DNA of 64,000 nt from Rhodococcus sp040643435 (GCF_040643435.1 NZ_JBEYUH010000010.1:115188-179187), one strand, 5' to 3'; numbered from the stretch's first letter, positions 36,533 through 46,110 are shown. The notes: a model not told the origin generated them from the sequence alone. A program made the numbers and translations.

Positions 36533-36548
36533 GCTTTCGAACGAAAGC
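36533..36548. promoter_or_regulatory. Palindrome GCTTTCGAACGAAAGC
   Basis: A perfect 16-base palindrome lies 13 bases after the CysQ-fusion stop and 23 bases before the start of the metallo-hydrolase gene. With only two central bases it is better read as an operator than a terminator hairpin. It may separate control of the metallo-hydrolase from the cys operon. Confidence 0.4.
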
Positions 36549-36571
36549 CACACGATCGAGAGGCAGCACCG

Positions 36572-37573
36572 ATGGTCGAAGCACGCGATATCGGAGACGG
36601 CATCCATGTCGTTCCCGTCCCGGTGGCGGACCTGCCCGTCGGCGACACCCAGGTCTACGTGATGGAGTCCCCGCGCGGCGTCGTACTCGTGGATGTCGGC
36701 TGGAACGACGACCGCTCGTGGGCGGCGCTGCAGGACGGCCTGGCCACGGCGGGCCTGTCGGTGACGGACGTCGAAGGCGTGGTCGTCACGCACTTCCACC
36801 CCGACCACGTGGGCCTCACCGGTCGTATCCGCGAGGCGTCGGGGTGCTGGGTCGCGATGAACGAGGCCGACTTCGCTCATCTCGAGGTCATGATGTCCGA
36901 TGCGGATCGCCGACCCGAGGAAGCCGAACTGATGCGCCGCGCCGGCGCGCCCGAATCCGCGATCGAAGAGCTGCTCGCCACCGTCGTCCCGAAAGTCGGC
37001 CGGCCCGATTCGCTTCCCGACCGCAAACTCGGCCCCGACGAGACGATCCCCCTGTCGGGCCGTGTCCTGCGCACGGTACTCACACCCGGGCACACCGCCG
37101 GTCACGCGTGTTTCCTGCTCGAAGAGCACGGGGTGCTCTTCAGCGGGGACCACGTCCTCGCGACCACGACCCCGCACGTCGGCGAGTTCGATTTCCCTCT
37201 GCCGCAACGGGACGCGCTGGGGGAGTACCTCGACTCGCTACGCGCGGTCGCCGACCTGCCCGTACGCCGCGCACTTCCGGCGCACCGACGCCAGATCAAC
37301 GACCTGCCGCACCGCGTCGGCGAACTGATCGCCCACCACGACCAGCGCCTCGACGACCTCTACGACGCGTTCGGCGACGAGGAACTCACGCTGTGGGACG
37401 CCACCGCGCGCATGCGCTGGTACCGGCCGTGGGACGAGACACCGCTGCACGGTAAGAGGATGGCGCTCGCGGAAGGTTCGGCGCACGTACGTCAGCTCAT
37501 CGAACGCGGACGGCTCCGGCGCATCCCGGGTACCGACCCGGCGCGGTTCGTGCGTATCGGCGAGAGCCGCTGA
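36572..37573 (+). CDS. MBL-fold metallo-hydrolase
   Basis: A 333-residue metallo-beta-lactamase-fold hydrolase. The metal motif THFHPDHVG (H-x-H-x-D-H) is near residue 74, with TPGHTAGHACF and FSGDHVL supplying later ligands. The C-terminal extension after about 230 (RALPAHRRQINDLPHRVGELIAHHD) is of the type seen in the LACTB2-like/glyoxalase II-related group. Substrate unknown. ATG 36572 follows GAGAGGCAG. It could belong with the sulfation locus, but the palindrome in between suggests separate control. Confidence 0.85.
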   Translation: MVEARDIGDGIHVVPVPVADLPVGDTQVYVMESPRGVVLVDVGWNDDRSWAALQDGLATAGLSVTDVEGVVVTHFHPDHVGLTGRIREASGCWVAMNEADFAHLEVMMSDADRRPEEAELMRRAGAPESAIEELLATVVPKVGRPDSLPDRKLGPDETIPLSGRVLRTVLTPGHTAGHACFLLEEHGVLFSGDHVLATTTPHVGEFDFPLPQRDALGEYLDSLRAVADLPVRRALPAHRRQINDLPHRVGELIAHHDQRLDDLYDAFGDEELTLWDATARMRWYRPWDETPLHGKRMALAEGSAHVRQLIERGRLRRIPGTDPARFVRIGESR

Positions 37574-37651
37574 GGGGCTTTCGCCGCGCCGCCCTGCGCA
37601 ACCGTCACGGGGGCCCACACTGCTCATCGCCGGAAACCGGCCGTAGACACG

Positions 37652-37687
37652 ACGAAGGCCCCGCTTCGTGTGAAGCGGGGCCTTCGT
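37652..37687. terminator. 16-bp hairpin terminator at tRNA-Arg
   Basis: Bases 37652-37667 pair with 37672-37687 around a 4-base loop. On the minus strand it directly follows the tRNA, and on the plus strand it lies 78 bases after the metallo-hydrolase stop, so it can terminate both. Confidence 0.82.
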
Positions 37688-37762
37688 GGTGCCCTCGGCA
37701 GGATTCGAACCTGCGACTTCTTGCTCCGGAGGCAAGCGCTCTATCCCCTGAGCTACGAGGGC
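37687..37762 (-). tRNA. tRNA-Arg (anticodon CCG), CCA encoded
   Basis: Read on the minus strand the sequence folds into a full cloverleaf: acceptor GCCCTCG/CGAGGGC, D-arm AGCTCAGGGGATAGAGC, anticodon stem CTTGC/GCAAG with loop CTCCGGA, and T-arm GCAGG-TTCGAAT-CCTGC. The anticodon CCG reads CGG. The 73-base body (37690-37762) is followed by a genomic CCA (37687-37689). A tRNA-Arg near argS is also seen in mycobacteria. Confidence 0.95.
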
Positions 37763-37868
37763 ATCCGGACCACCGGATGACCGGAGGTGCGGGAGTTAGC
37801 CTAGCGCATCGAGCGCTCAACTCCACATCTGCAGGTCAGAGCCGGTTTCGGGCCGGGATTTCGATTGT

Positions 37869-38573
37869 TCAGTTCAACGGCAGAGGTTCGGCGCCGCGTT
37901 CGGCGAGCAGCGACCTCATCAAATCCGACTCACCCTGCTGCGTGGCAACCATCGTGCCGGCCAGATTGCGAACCGCCGGGGTGCTCGCGTACTGCTCGCC
38001 GTACTCCATCATCGATAGGCCACCCTCGTGATGTCGCAGCATCAACTGGAGGAACAACACGTCCAGTTCGAGTCCGCGCGCCGCCCGCAGATTCGCGAGG
38101 TCCTCGGAGGTGGCCATACCCGGCATCAGGTGCGCGGCGGCGGAATTCCCGGTGTCCTCGGACGTGCCGTGACTGCCGTGGTCGTGGCCGGTCTCGGTCA
38201 TCCACGCCATGTACTCACCGCTGGGCAACGTCGGTTGTCCCCACAGCGACAACCAGCCCTGCATCTGACCGATCTGGTTCTGCTGGGTGGTGAGGATGTC
38301 GTACGCGATGTTGCGGATTCGATCGTCCTCCGAATTGGCAACCGCGACCGCCGCCATCTCGACAGCCTGGTTGTGGTGCACGATCATGTCCTGCGCGAAT
38401 CCGACGTCCACCGAACCTGCCACCGGCGTCGCCGGGGTCGAATCCTCGAAGGGGATCCGGGCGAGGAAACCCGCGAGGAAACCCACGGCGACGGCGGCGA
38501 CGGTGAGCAGCACCAGCAGCAGCCGGTTGTGTTCCCTCGGCTCGGGGGAGAACGTGTCCGGCGAGGCGCTCAT
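37869..38573 (-). CDS. DUF305 membrane-anchored protein
   Basis: A 234-residue protein with one N-terminal membrane helix (about 18-38) and a four-helix ferritin-like DUF305 domain outside, marked by MIVHHNQAVEMA and MLRHHEGGLSMM. The paired histidines and methionines suggest metal (copper) binding, which has been proposed for the family. It starts 2 bases after the DUF3105 stop and so forms a two-gene leftward unit with it. Confidence 0.88.
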   Translation of the reverse strand: MSASPDTFSPEPREHNRLLLVLLTVAAVAVGFLAGFLARIPFEDSTPATPVAGSVDVGFAQDMIVHHNQAVEMAAVAVANSEDDRIRNIAYDILTTQQNQIGQMQGWLSLWGQPTLPSGEYMAWMTETGHDHGSHGTSEDTGNSAAAHLMPGMATSEDLANLRAARGLELDVLFLQLMLRHHEGGLSMMEYGEQYASTPAVRNLAGTMVATQQGESDLMRSLLAERGAEPLPLN

Positions 38574-38575
38574 CG

Positions 38576-39397
38576 TCAGCTCCCGGCCGGGGCCTGCTGC
38601 ATGTCGCCGACGGTCTCCGCGTTCATCGGCACTGCGTCGGGGCCGGGCTCCGAGGCGTCGAACGGCGGCGGGTTCGCCGGATCGAACGAGCCGGGGATGG
38701 TCGAGCAGCTGGCACCGACCTCCGGATAGGTGTACTGGTTCGTCCGCAGTGCACTGATGAACTGATCGATGCGTTCGTCATCGGCACTGTCGAGCTTGAG
38801 CTGGTGGCCCCACGACTGCAACGAGATGGGGGCGTCGAGCCCCGGGTACGGCGACATCAGCGTGTAGGTGCGGCCGTCGACCTTCGACCGGAGCGTGTCG
38901 AGAGCCGCGTCGTCGACCAGATCGGGGTTGTACGCGATCCACACCGCACCGTGCTCGAGCGAGTGCACCATGTGCTCGGTCCGCACCGGCTGCTCGTACA
39001 CCGTTCCGGTGCAGGTCGCCCAGACCGAATCGTGGGGACCACCGAACGGCGGCGAGTGGTCGTAGGCGACCCGCTGGCCGGGTGCGACGTGCACGCCGGC
39101 CGGGTAGTCGATCTTCAGGACGCCCTCGATGTCGTCCGAGGGATCCTGGTTGGACTCCGACGGCGTCCAGGCCGACATCTCCTGCTGATTCTGGTACTTC
39201 GGGATCAAGCTCACAGCGATGACGGCGACCAGCACGACAACAATGGCCACACCACCGATCGTCAACCACGGAATCTGACGCTGGGCGGGGACGCCGCGCG
39301 CGCCACCACTCTTCTTCTTGGCGGCCTTGATCGCCTTCGACGACTTGGCTCCGGTGTTCTTGTTACCGGAGCCGCCACTTACCGAACCGCTGGGCAT
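38576..39397 (-). CDS. DUF3105 membrane-anchored protein
   Basis: A 273-residue protein with a lysine/serine-rich cytoplasmic start, one membrane helix (about 45-64, TIGGVAIVVVLVAVIAVSLI) and an extracytoplasmic DUF3105 domain with YDHSPPFGGPHDSVW and HSLEHGAVWIAYNP. The many His residues suggest a metal site. DUF3105 and DUF305 genes often lie together in actinobacteria. An in-frame start 19 residues upstream is less likely. Function unknown. Confidence 0.88.
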   Translation of the reverse strand: MPSGSVSGGSGNKNTGAKSSKAIKAAKKKSGGARGVPAQRQIPWLTIGGVAIVVVLVAVIAVSLIPKYQNQQEMSAWTPSESNQDPSDDIEGVLKIDYPAGVHVAPGQRVAYDHSPPFGGPHDSVWATCTGTVYEQPVRTEHMVHSLEHGAVWIAYNPDLVDDAALDTLRSKVDGRTYTLMSPYPGLDAPISLQSWGHQLKLDSADDERIDQFISALRTNQYTYPEVGASCSTIPGSFDPANPPPFDASEPGPDAVPMNAETVGDMQQAPAGS

Positions 39398-39554
39398 CGC
39401 TGTGTGCTCTTTCGACGGGTGGACAGACGGACGTGCGCCCATCGGGGCGCACAAACACTCACAACTCTACGGGCGTGCCGGAGATCGGCGCCCCGGAGCG
39501 GCCGGTAGGGGGAGCGTCGCCGCCACTATTCACCAGCCAATAGGATGGATACCT

Positions 39555-41207
39555 GTGACTCCCTCCGACCTTGCCCAGCTGCTCCGCGGAACCGCTGCCG
39601 GTGTCCTCACCGACCGTGGTCTCGACGCGTCCGTTCTTCCCGAGACCCTTACTGTCGAGCGCCCGCGCAACCCGGAGCACGGCGACTACGCGACCAACGT
39701 CGCGATGCAGGTCGCGAAGAAGGTCGGTGCCAATCCCCGCGAACTCGCCACCTGGCTCGCCGAGGCCCTGACCGCAGCTGACGGCATCGACTCGGCCGAG
39801 GTCGCAGGCCCCGGCTTCCTGAACATCCGCCTCGCCGCGGACGCTCAGGGAGCCATCGTCGCCAAGGTGCTCGCCGAGGGCGACGCCTACGGCAACGGGC
39901 GCGACCTCGCGAACACGAAGATCAATCTCGAGTTCGTCTCCGCCAACCCCACCGGCCCTATCCACCTCGGTGGCACGCGCTGGGCCGCGGTCGGCGACGC
40001 GCTCGGACGCATCCTCACCGCGCAGGGCGGCGAGGTCACCCGCGAGTACTACTTCAACGACCACGGCGCGCAGATCGACCGCTTCACCCGGTCGCTCATC
40101 GCCGCCGCACTCGGACAGCCCGCGCCCGAGGACGGTTACGCCGGCGCCTACATCGTCGACATCGCCTCCTCCGTGCTCGAGCAGCGACCCGAGGCCCTCG
40201 ACCTCCCGGAGGACGAGCGGCACGAGACGTTCCGCTCGATCGGTGTGGAACTGATGTTCGCGCACATCAAGCGCACCCTCCACGAGTTCGGCGTCGACTT
40301 CGACGTGTACTTCCACGAGAACTCCCTCTTCGAGAGCGGAGCCGTCGAGAAGGCCGTCGAGACCCTGAAGGCGTCCGGCAAGCTGTACTTCGAAGACGGC
40401 GCATGGTGGCTCAAGAGCAGCGACTACGGCGACGACAAGGACCGCGTCGTCATCAAGTCCGACGGCAATGCCGCATACATCGCCGGTGACATCGCCTACT
40501 TCCAGGACAAGCGCTCGCGCGGCTTCGACCTGTGCATCTACATGCTCGGTGCCGACCATCACGGCTACATCGGGCGTCTGAAGGCCGCCGCGGCGGCGTT
40601 CGGCGACGATCCCGACACCGTCGAGGTGATGATCGGCCAGATGGTCAACCTCGTCCGCGGTGGCGAGGCCGTGAAGATGAGCAAGCGGGCCGGCACCGTG
40701 ATCACCCTCGACGACCTCGTCGAGTCGATCGGCGTCGATGCCGCCCGCTACTCGCTCGTGCGTTCCTCGGTGGATCAGAGCATCGACATCGATCTCGAAC
40801 TGTGGGCAAGCACCACGAACGAGAACCCCGTCTACTACGTGCAGTACGCCCACGCACGCCTGTCGTCGATCGCGCGCAACGCCGCCGATCTGGGTCTCAC
40901 CCACGACGGCGCCGATTTCTCGCTGCTCACCCACGAGCGCGAGGGAGACCTCATCCGCACCCTCGGCGAGTACCCCCGCGTCCTGGCGAAGGCTGCCGAA
41001 CTCCGCGAACCGCACCGCGTCGCGCGCTATCTGGAAGAACTCGCGGGCACCTACCACCGCTTCTACGACGCGTGCCGGATTCTGCCGCAGGGCGATGAAG
41101 AAGCCGGGCCCCTGCACACCGCGCGACTCGCGTTGTGCGCCGCCACGCGGCAGGTCCTCGCCAACGGCCTCGGTCTGCTCGGCGTCAGTGCTCCGGAGCG
41201 GATGTGA
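39555..41207 (+). CDS. argS: Arginyl-tRNA synthetase
   Basis: A 550-residue class I aminoacyl-tRNA synthetase. NPTGPIHLGGTRWA carries the HIGH-like motif (HLGG) and VKMSKRAGT the KMSKS-like motif. The N-terminal add-on domain (about 1-100) has RPRNPEHGDYATNVAMQ, typical of ArgRS tRNA D-loop recognition, and the C-terminal DALR anticodon domain ends the protein. The GTG at 39555 is followed by the expected N-terminus. Its stop overlaps the lysA start. Confidence 0.95.
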   Translation: MTPSDLAQLLRGTAAGVLTDRGLDASVLPETLTVERPRNPEHGDYATNVAMQVAKKVGANPRELATWLAEALTAADGIDSAEVAGPGFLNIRLAADAQGAIVAKVLAEGDAYGNGRDLANTKINLEFVSANPTGPIHLGGTRWAAVGDALGRILTAQGGEVTREYYFNDHGAQIDRFTRSLIAAALGQPAPEDGYAGAYIVDIASSVLEQRPEALDLPEDERHETFRSIGVELMFAHIKRTLHEFGVDFDVYFHENSLFESGAVEKAVETLKASGKLYFEDGAWWLKSSDYGDDKDRVVIKSDGNAAYIAGDIAYFQDKRSRGFDLCIYMLGADHHGYIGRLKAAAAAFGDDPDTVEVMIGQMVNLVRGGEAVKMSKRAGTVITLDDLVESIGVDAARYSLVRSSVDQSIDIDLELWASTTNENPVYYVQYAHARLSSIARNAADLGLTHDGADFSLLTHEREGDLIRTLGEYPRVLAKAAELREPHRVARYLEELAGTYHRFYDACRILPQGDEEAGPLHTARLALCAATRQVLANGLGLLGVSAPERM

Positions 41208-42625
41208 ACGCGCACCCGGCGGGACCGCGTCACGCTCAGATCCCGCACGCCCCGAACCTGCCCGAGCGTCCCTCCGGTACAGAGGCTCTCAACGCCCTCG
41301 TCCCGCATGTGTGGCCGCGTAACGCCGCGCGTGGCGACGACGGTGTCATGCGCATCGCCGGCATCCCGGTCACCGAACTCGCCGAGAAGTACGGCACCCC
41401 GCTCTTCGTCGTCGACGAGGACGACTTCCGGTCCCGCTGCCGGGAGATCGCCGAGGCCTTCGGACCGTCGGCGAAGGTGCACTACGCGTCGAAGGCATTC
41501 CTGTGCAGCGAGATCGCGCGGTGGGTCCATCAGGAAGGACTCTCCCTCGACGTCGCGTCCGGTGGTGAGCTCGCGGTCGCCCTGCACGCCGGCTTCCCTG
41601 CCGAGAAGATCGCGATGCACGGCAACAACAAGTCGGTCGACGAATTGCGCACCGCCGTCGGCGTGGGTGTCGGGCACATCGTCCTCGACTCGCTCGCCGA
41701 GATCGACCGGCTCGACACGATCGCCGGTGCGGCCGGTGTCGTCCAGGACGTGCTCATCCGGGTGACCGTGGGCGTGGAAGCACACACCCACGAGTTCATC
41801 TCCACCGCGCACGAGGACCAGAAGTTCGGGCTCTCGCTCGTCGGAGGCCACGCCATGGAGGCGGTGCGGCGCGTGTTCGCCACCGACAACCTCCGCCTCG
41901 TCGGCCTGCACAGCCACATCGGCTCGCAGATCTTCGACGTGGACGGCTTCGAACTCGCCGCGCACCGCGTCATCGGGCTCCTGCGTGACATCGTCGCCGA
42001 GTTCGGTGTCGACAAGACCGCGCAGATGAACATCGTCGATCTCGGCGGTGGCCTGGGCATCTCGTACGTGCCGAGCGACGACCCGCCGCCGGTGGCCGAC
42101 CTCGCCGCGAAACTGACCGATATCGTCCGCAACGAGTCCGCACTGGCGGGGCTTCCCGCCCCGACCCTGGCTGTCGAACCCGGCCGGGCCATCGCCGGAC
42201 CGGGCACGGTGACGCTCTACGAGGTAGGAACCCTCAAAGACGTCGAACTCGGTTCCGGTCACGTCCGCCGGTACATCAGCGTCGACGGCGGCATGAGCGA
42301 CAACATCCGCACCTCGCTGTATCAGGCCGAGTACGAGGCACGCCTCGTCTCCCGCGTGAGCGACGCCGAGCCGGTCGTCTCGAGGGTCGTCGGCAAGCAC
42401 TGTGAGAGCGGCGACATCGTGATCCGCGACGCCTGGATGCCCGACGACATCGCAGCCGGTGATTTACTGGCGGTCGCGGCGACGGGTGCATACTGCTACT
42501 CGATGTCGAGCAGGTACAACCTGCTTCCTCGCCCCGCCGTCGTGGCGGTCAAGGACGGTGTCTCGCGGATCCTGCTACGCCGCGAGACGCTCGAAGATCT
42601 GCTCAACTTGGAGGTTTCGGAGTGA
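41204..42625 (+). CDS. lysA: Diaminopimelate decarboxylase
   Basis: A 473-residue PLP-dependent fold-III decarboxylase making lysine from meso-diaminopimelate. PLP lysine lies in VHYASKAFLC, the phosphate-binding region is DLGGGLGI, and GLHSHIGSQ and the C-terminal CESGDIVIRDAWMP with the partner-subunit cysteine are present. GTG 41204 overlaps the argS stop by four bases (GTGA). The first 45 residues are a lead-in before VMRIAGIPV. Confidence 0.95.
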   Translation: MNAHPAGPRHAQIPHAPNLPERPSGTEALNALVPHVWPRNAARGDDGVMRIAGIPVTELAEKYGTPLFVVDEDDFRSRCREIAEAFGPSAKVHYASKAFLCSEIARWVHQEGLSLDVASGGELAVALHAGFPAEKIAMHGNNKSVDELRTAVGVGVGHIVLDSLAEIDRLDTIAGAAGVVQDVLIRVTVGVEAHTHEFISTAHEDQKFGLSLVGGHAMEAVRRVFATDNLRLVGLHSHIGSQIFDVDGFELAAHRVIGLLRDIVAEFGVDKTAQMNIVDLGGGLGISYVPSDDPPPVADLAAKLTDIVRNESALAGLPAPTLAVEPGRAIAGPGTVTLYEVGTLKDVELGSGHVRRYISVDGGMSDNIRTSLYQAEYEARLVSRVSDAEPVVSRVVGKHCESGDIVIRDAWMPDDIAAGDLLAVAATGAYCYSMSSRYNLLPRPAVVAVKDGVSRILLRRETLEDLLNLEVSE

Positions 42626-43950
42626 CCAGTGCAACGGCGACCGATGCTTCGGGCCGGCGTCCGGTGGGTGTAGCGGTTCTCGGCCACGGCACCGTGGGTG
42701 CCGAGGTCGTGCGGATCATCCGTGACGACGCCGCCGACCTCGAGGCGCGAATCGGCGCCCCCCTCGAGTTGCGCGGCGTCGCGGTACGCGACGACTCCCG
42801 CGACCGGGGTCTGCCCGACGAACTGGTCACGACGGATGCCGAGGCGCTGATCCGCAGGGACGACGTCGACATCGTCGTCGAACTCATCGGTGGTATCGAG
42901 CTTCCCCGCACACTCGTGCGCACGGCGCTCGACGCCGGCAAGTCCGTGGTCACCGCCAACAAGGCACTGCTCGCCGCCTACACCGGTGAACTGGCCGAGG
43001 CCGCCGAGGCGCGCAATGTCGATCTGTACTTCGAGGCCTCCGTGGCCGGCGCGATACCGGTGATCCGCCCGCTCACGCAGTCGCTCGCGGGTGACCGGGT
43101 CAATCGGGTGGTGGGCATCGTCAACGGCACCACCAACTACATCCTCTCGGCCATGGACGAGACGGGCGCGGACTATGCCGAGACGCTCGCCGAGGCGAGT
43201 CGGCTCGGGTACGCCGAGGCCGACCCCACAGCAGACGTCGAAGGTTTCGACGCGGCGTCCAAGGCGGCGATCCTCGCGTCGATCGCCTTCCACACCCGCG
43301 TGACCGCGGCCGATGTCTACCGCGAGGGGATCTCGTCGATCACCGCCGCCGACCTGACCTCCGCTCGTGCGCTCAACTGCACGATCAAACTGCTCGCGCT
43401 GTGCGAACGCGTTCCGTCGGTGGGCGGGAAGGAGCGCGTGTCCGCCCGCGTCTACCCGGCGCTCGTGCCCCGCGAACATCCGCTGGCGTCGGTCAACGGC
43501 GCGTTCAACGCCGTCGTCGTCGAGGCGGAGTCCTCGGGCCGTCTCATGTTCTACGGCCAGGGAGCCGGTGGCGCTCCCACCGCGTCCGCGGTGATGGGCG
43601 ACCTGGTGATGGCTGCCCGCAACCGTGTGCAGGGTGGCCGCGGTCCGCGCGAATCGAAGTACGCGAAGCTCGAGATCGCGCCCATGAGCGACATCCTCAC
43701 TCGCTACTACGTCAACCTGAAGGTCGCCGACCGCGCCGGCGTGCTCTCGGCGGTCGCCGCAGAGTTCGCCACGCGCGACGTGAGCATCGCAGCGGTCCGC
43801 CAGGAAGGGGCCGGTGATGCGGCCCGACTGGTGGTGCTGACTCATCAGGCCACCGACCGTGCGCTGGCGGACACCGTCGCAGCGCTCGACAAACTCGAAT
43901 CCGTAATTGCTGTGACCAGCGTCCTGAGACTGGAGGGATCCGCCGAATGA
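42622..43950 (+). CDS. hom: Homoserine dehydrogenase
   Basis: A 442-residue enzyme that reduces aspartate semialdehyde to homoserine. It has a Rossmann domain with GHGTVGAEV, the catalytic region VVGIVNGTTNYILS, and a C-terminal ACT domain (from about residue 360, NLKVADRAGVLSAVAAEF) for feedback regulation, probably by threonine. The GTG start overlaps the lysA stop, and the stop overlaps thrC (ATGA). Confidence 0.95.
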   Translation: MTSATATDASGRRPVGVAVLGHGTVGAEVVRIIRDDAADLEARIGAPLELRGVAVRDDSRDRGLPDELVTTDAEALIRRDDVDIVVELIGGIELPRTLVRTALDAGKSVVTANKALLAAYTGELAEAAEARNVDLYFEASVAGAIPVIRPLTQSLAGDRVNRVVGIVNGTTNYILSAMDETGADYAETLAEASRLGYAEADPTADVEGFDAASKAAILASIAFHTRVTAADVYREGISSITAADLTSARALNCTIKLLALCERVPSVGGKERVSARVYPALVPREHPLASVNGAFNAVVVEAESSGRLMFYGQGAGGAPTASAVMGDLVMAARNRVQGGRGPRESKYAKLEIAPMSDILTRYYVNLKVADRAGVLSAVAAEFATRDVSIAAVRQEGAGDAARLVVLTHQATDRALADTVAALDKLESVIAVTSVLRLEGSAE

Positions 43951-45038
43951 GCGCGGCCGAGAAGAACACAACCCCCGTGCACACACCGTGGCCCGGCCTG
44001 ATCGAGGCGTACCGTTCGCGTCTGCCGATCGGCGACGACTGGAAGACGGTCACCCTGCACGAAGGTGGCACGCCGCTGATCCCCGCCCCTCGCCTGTCGG
44101 AGATCACCGGCTGTGAGGTCCACGTCAAGGTCGAGGGACTCAATCCCACCGGTTCGTTCAAGGACCGGGGTATGACGATGGCGGTCACCGAGGCCCTCGC
44201 CACCGGCAAGCAGGCCGTGCTGTGTGCGTCCACCGGCAACACCTCGGCCTCGGCGGCGGCCTACGCCGCGCGTGCCGGCATCGGCTGCGCGGTCCTCGTG
44301 CCGCAGGGCAAGATCGCGATGGGCAAGCTCGCCCAGGCCGTGATGCACGGCGCGAAGATCGTGCAGGTCGAAGGGAACTTCGACGACTGCCTGGAATTGG
44401 CCCGCAAGACCACCGCGGAGTTCTCCACCATCGGTCTGGTCAATTCCGTGAACCCGGTCCGCATCGAGGGCCAGAAGACCGCTGCCTTCGAGATCGTCGA
44501 TGCTCTCGGCGACGCCCCCGACGTGCATGTGCTTCCCGTGGGCAATGCCGGGAACATCACGGCCTACTGGAAGGGCTACAGCGAGTACGCAGCGGACGGG
44601 ATCAGCACACGCCGGCCGCGGATGCTCGGTGTTCAGGCTGCCGGTGCCGCACCGCTCGTCCTCGGACATCCGGTGAAGGATCCGGAGACGATCGCGACCG
44701 CCATCCGGATCGGTGCTCCTGCCTCGTGGAACGGGGCCGTTGCCGCCAAGGAGGAGTCGAACGGCGCGTTCCGCGCCGCCACCGACGAGGAGATCCTCGA
44801 GGCGTACCGCTTGCTGGCGAAGTCCGAGTCGATCTTCGTGGAGCCCGCCTCGGCCGCATCCATCGCAGGTCTGCTGGCGGCGAGCAAGGAAGGCTGGCTC
44901 GAACGCGGCCTGAAGGTCGTGTGCACCGTGACCGGAAACGGCCTCAAGGACCCCGACACGGCGCTGCGTGATGTGCCGGTGGTCGAGCCGATCCCGGTCG
45001 ACCCGGTCGCGGTCGCCTCAGCGCTCGAGTTGGCCTGA
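43947..45038 (+). CDS. thrC: Threonine synthase
   Basis: A 363-residue PLP enzyme. The PLP lysine lies in NPTGSFKDRGM and the phosphate loop is VGNAGNITAYWKGY. It turns phosphohomoserine into threonine. The length fits the short actinobacterial class. It overlaps hom by four bases, and thrB follows 37 bases after its stop. Confidence 0.95.
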   Translation: MSAAEKNTTPVHTPWPGLIEAYRSRLPIGDDWKTVTLHEGGTPLIPAPRLSEITGCEVHVKVEGLNPTGSFKDRGMTMAVTEALATGKQAVLCASTGNTSASAAAYAARAGIGCAVLVPQGKIAMGKLAQAVMHGAKIVQVEGNFDDCLELARKTTAEFSTIGLVNSVNPVRIEGQKTAAFEIVDALGDAPDVHVLPVGNAGNITAYWKGYSEYAADGISTRRPRMLGVQAAGAAPLVLGHPVKDPETIATAIRIGAPASWNGAVAAKEESNGAFRAATDEEILEAYRLLAKSESIFVEPASAASIAGLLAASKEGWLERGLKVVCTVTGNGLKDPDTALRDVPVVEPIPVDPVAVASALELA

Positions 45039-45075
45039 GTTGACCGCCACGCCTTCCTCCGTTGGGAAACAGGAC

Positions 45076-46005
45076 ATGACGCAGACGTTGCCCGTGGGGC
45101 TTTCGGTGACCGCCCGAGTGCCCGCCTCGAGCGCGAACCTCGGGCCCGGCTTCGACTGCTTGGGCCTCGCCCTCGGGTTGTATGACGAGATCACCGTCAC
45201 GACAACGGCTTCCGGGCTCGACGTCCGGGTGGAGGGGGAAGGCGCGCAGGAGGTCCCCTGGGGACCGTCGCATCTCGTCGTCCGTGCCGTCGAGCGCGGG
45301 CTCGAAGCTGCGGGTGTGTGGGCCGACGGATTGGAGGTCGTGTGTCACAACGTCATCCCGCACTCCCGGGGACTGGGCTCCTCCGCTTCGGCGGCGGTGG
45401 GTGGACTGGCGGCGGCCAACGGTCTCGTCCGGAAGATCGCTCCTGAACGCGTCCTCGACGACGAGCAGCTCGTGCAGTTGGCGTCCGAGTTCGAAGGCCA
45501 CCCCGACAATGCGTCCGCCAGTGTGCTCGGCGGCGTCGTGGTGTCGTGGACGGAGGCCGACGTCGATTCCGAGCAGCGGTCCTATCGGGCGGTCTCCCTG
45601 CCCGTCCACCCGGAGATCAAGGCGTATGCCTTCGTTCCGTCGGTCCGCTCGTCCACGGCTCACACCCGCGGTCTGCTGCCCGAACTCGTCCCGCACCGTG
45701 ATGCGGTGTTCAACGTCAGCCGGGCAGCCCTTGCGGTCGTGGCGCTCACCGAACGCCCCGAACTGCTCATGTCGGCGACCCAGGATCTGCTCCATCAGGG
45801 GCAGCGGGCGCCCGCGCTCCCACTCACCACTAAGTGGGTGGCTGCATTGCGCGAAGAGGGGATTCCTGCCGTCGTTTCGGGTGCCGGACCGACGGTTCTC
45901 GCGCTGACGACCTGTGTGCTCCCCGACGAAGTGAGGGCTGCGGCCGAGGCCGACGATCTGAGGGTGCTCGCCCTCGAGATCGCCGAGGGCGTTCAGGTCG
46001 ACTGA
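45076..46005 (+). CDS. thrB: Homoserine kinase
   Basis: A 309-residue GHMP kinase. The ATP-binding motif is SRGLGSSASAAVGG and the N-terminal strand is ASSANLGPGFD. It phosphorylates homoserine for ThrC. ATG 45076 was chosen since the family begins just upstream of the ASSANLGPG motif; a TTG at 45040 is possible but adds unrelated residues. It ends the lysA-hom-thrC-thrB run; the rho gene follows after a long gap. Confidence 0.94.
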   Translation: MTQTLPVGLSVTARVPASSANLGPGFDCLGLALGLYDEITVTTTASGLDVRVEGEGAQEVPWGPSHLVVRAVERGLEAAGVWADGLEVVCHNVIPHSRGLGSSASAAVGGLAAANGLVRKIAPERVLDDEQLVQLASEFEGHPDNASASVLGGVVVSWTEADVDSEQRSYRAVSLPVHPEIKAYAFVPSVRSSTAHTRGLLPELVPHRDAVFNVSRAALAVVALTERPELLMSATQDLLHQGQRAPALPLTTKWVAALREEGIPAVVSGAGPTVLALTTCVLPDEVRAAAEADDLRVLALEIAEGVQVD

Positions 46006-46076
46006 GACCGGCGCAGGGTGCCGAATCGGGGGTGGACGGTGGCGCAACACACACGTTTCTTCCGGTGCGGCGATTC

Positions 46077-46105
46077 TTGCCCTACGTACAGATCGTCGCT
46101 ATTCT
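46077..46105 (+). promoter_or_regulatory. Candidate rho promoter
   Basis: TTGCCC (46077-46082) and TATTCT (46100-46105) with a 17-base spacer. Transcription would begin at about 46111-46112, giving a leader of some 266 bases before rho, in line with the long autoregulated rho leaders known in other bacteria. The rest of the 372-base gap holds a small reading frame (next entry) and no other obvious feature. Confidence 0.55.
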
Positions 46106-46110
46106 GTGGG

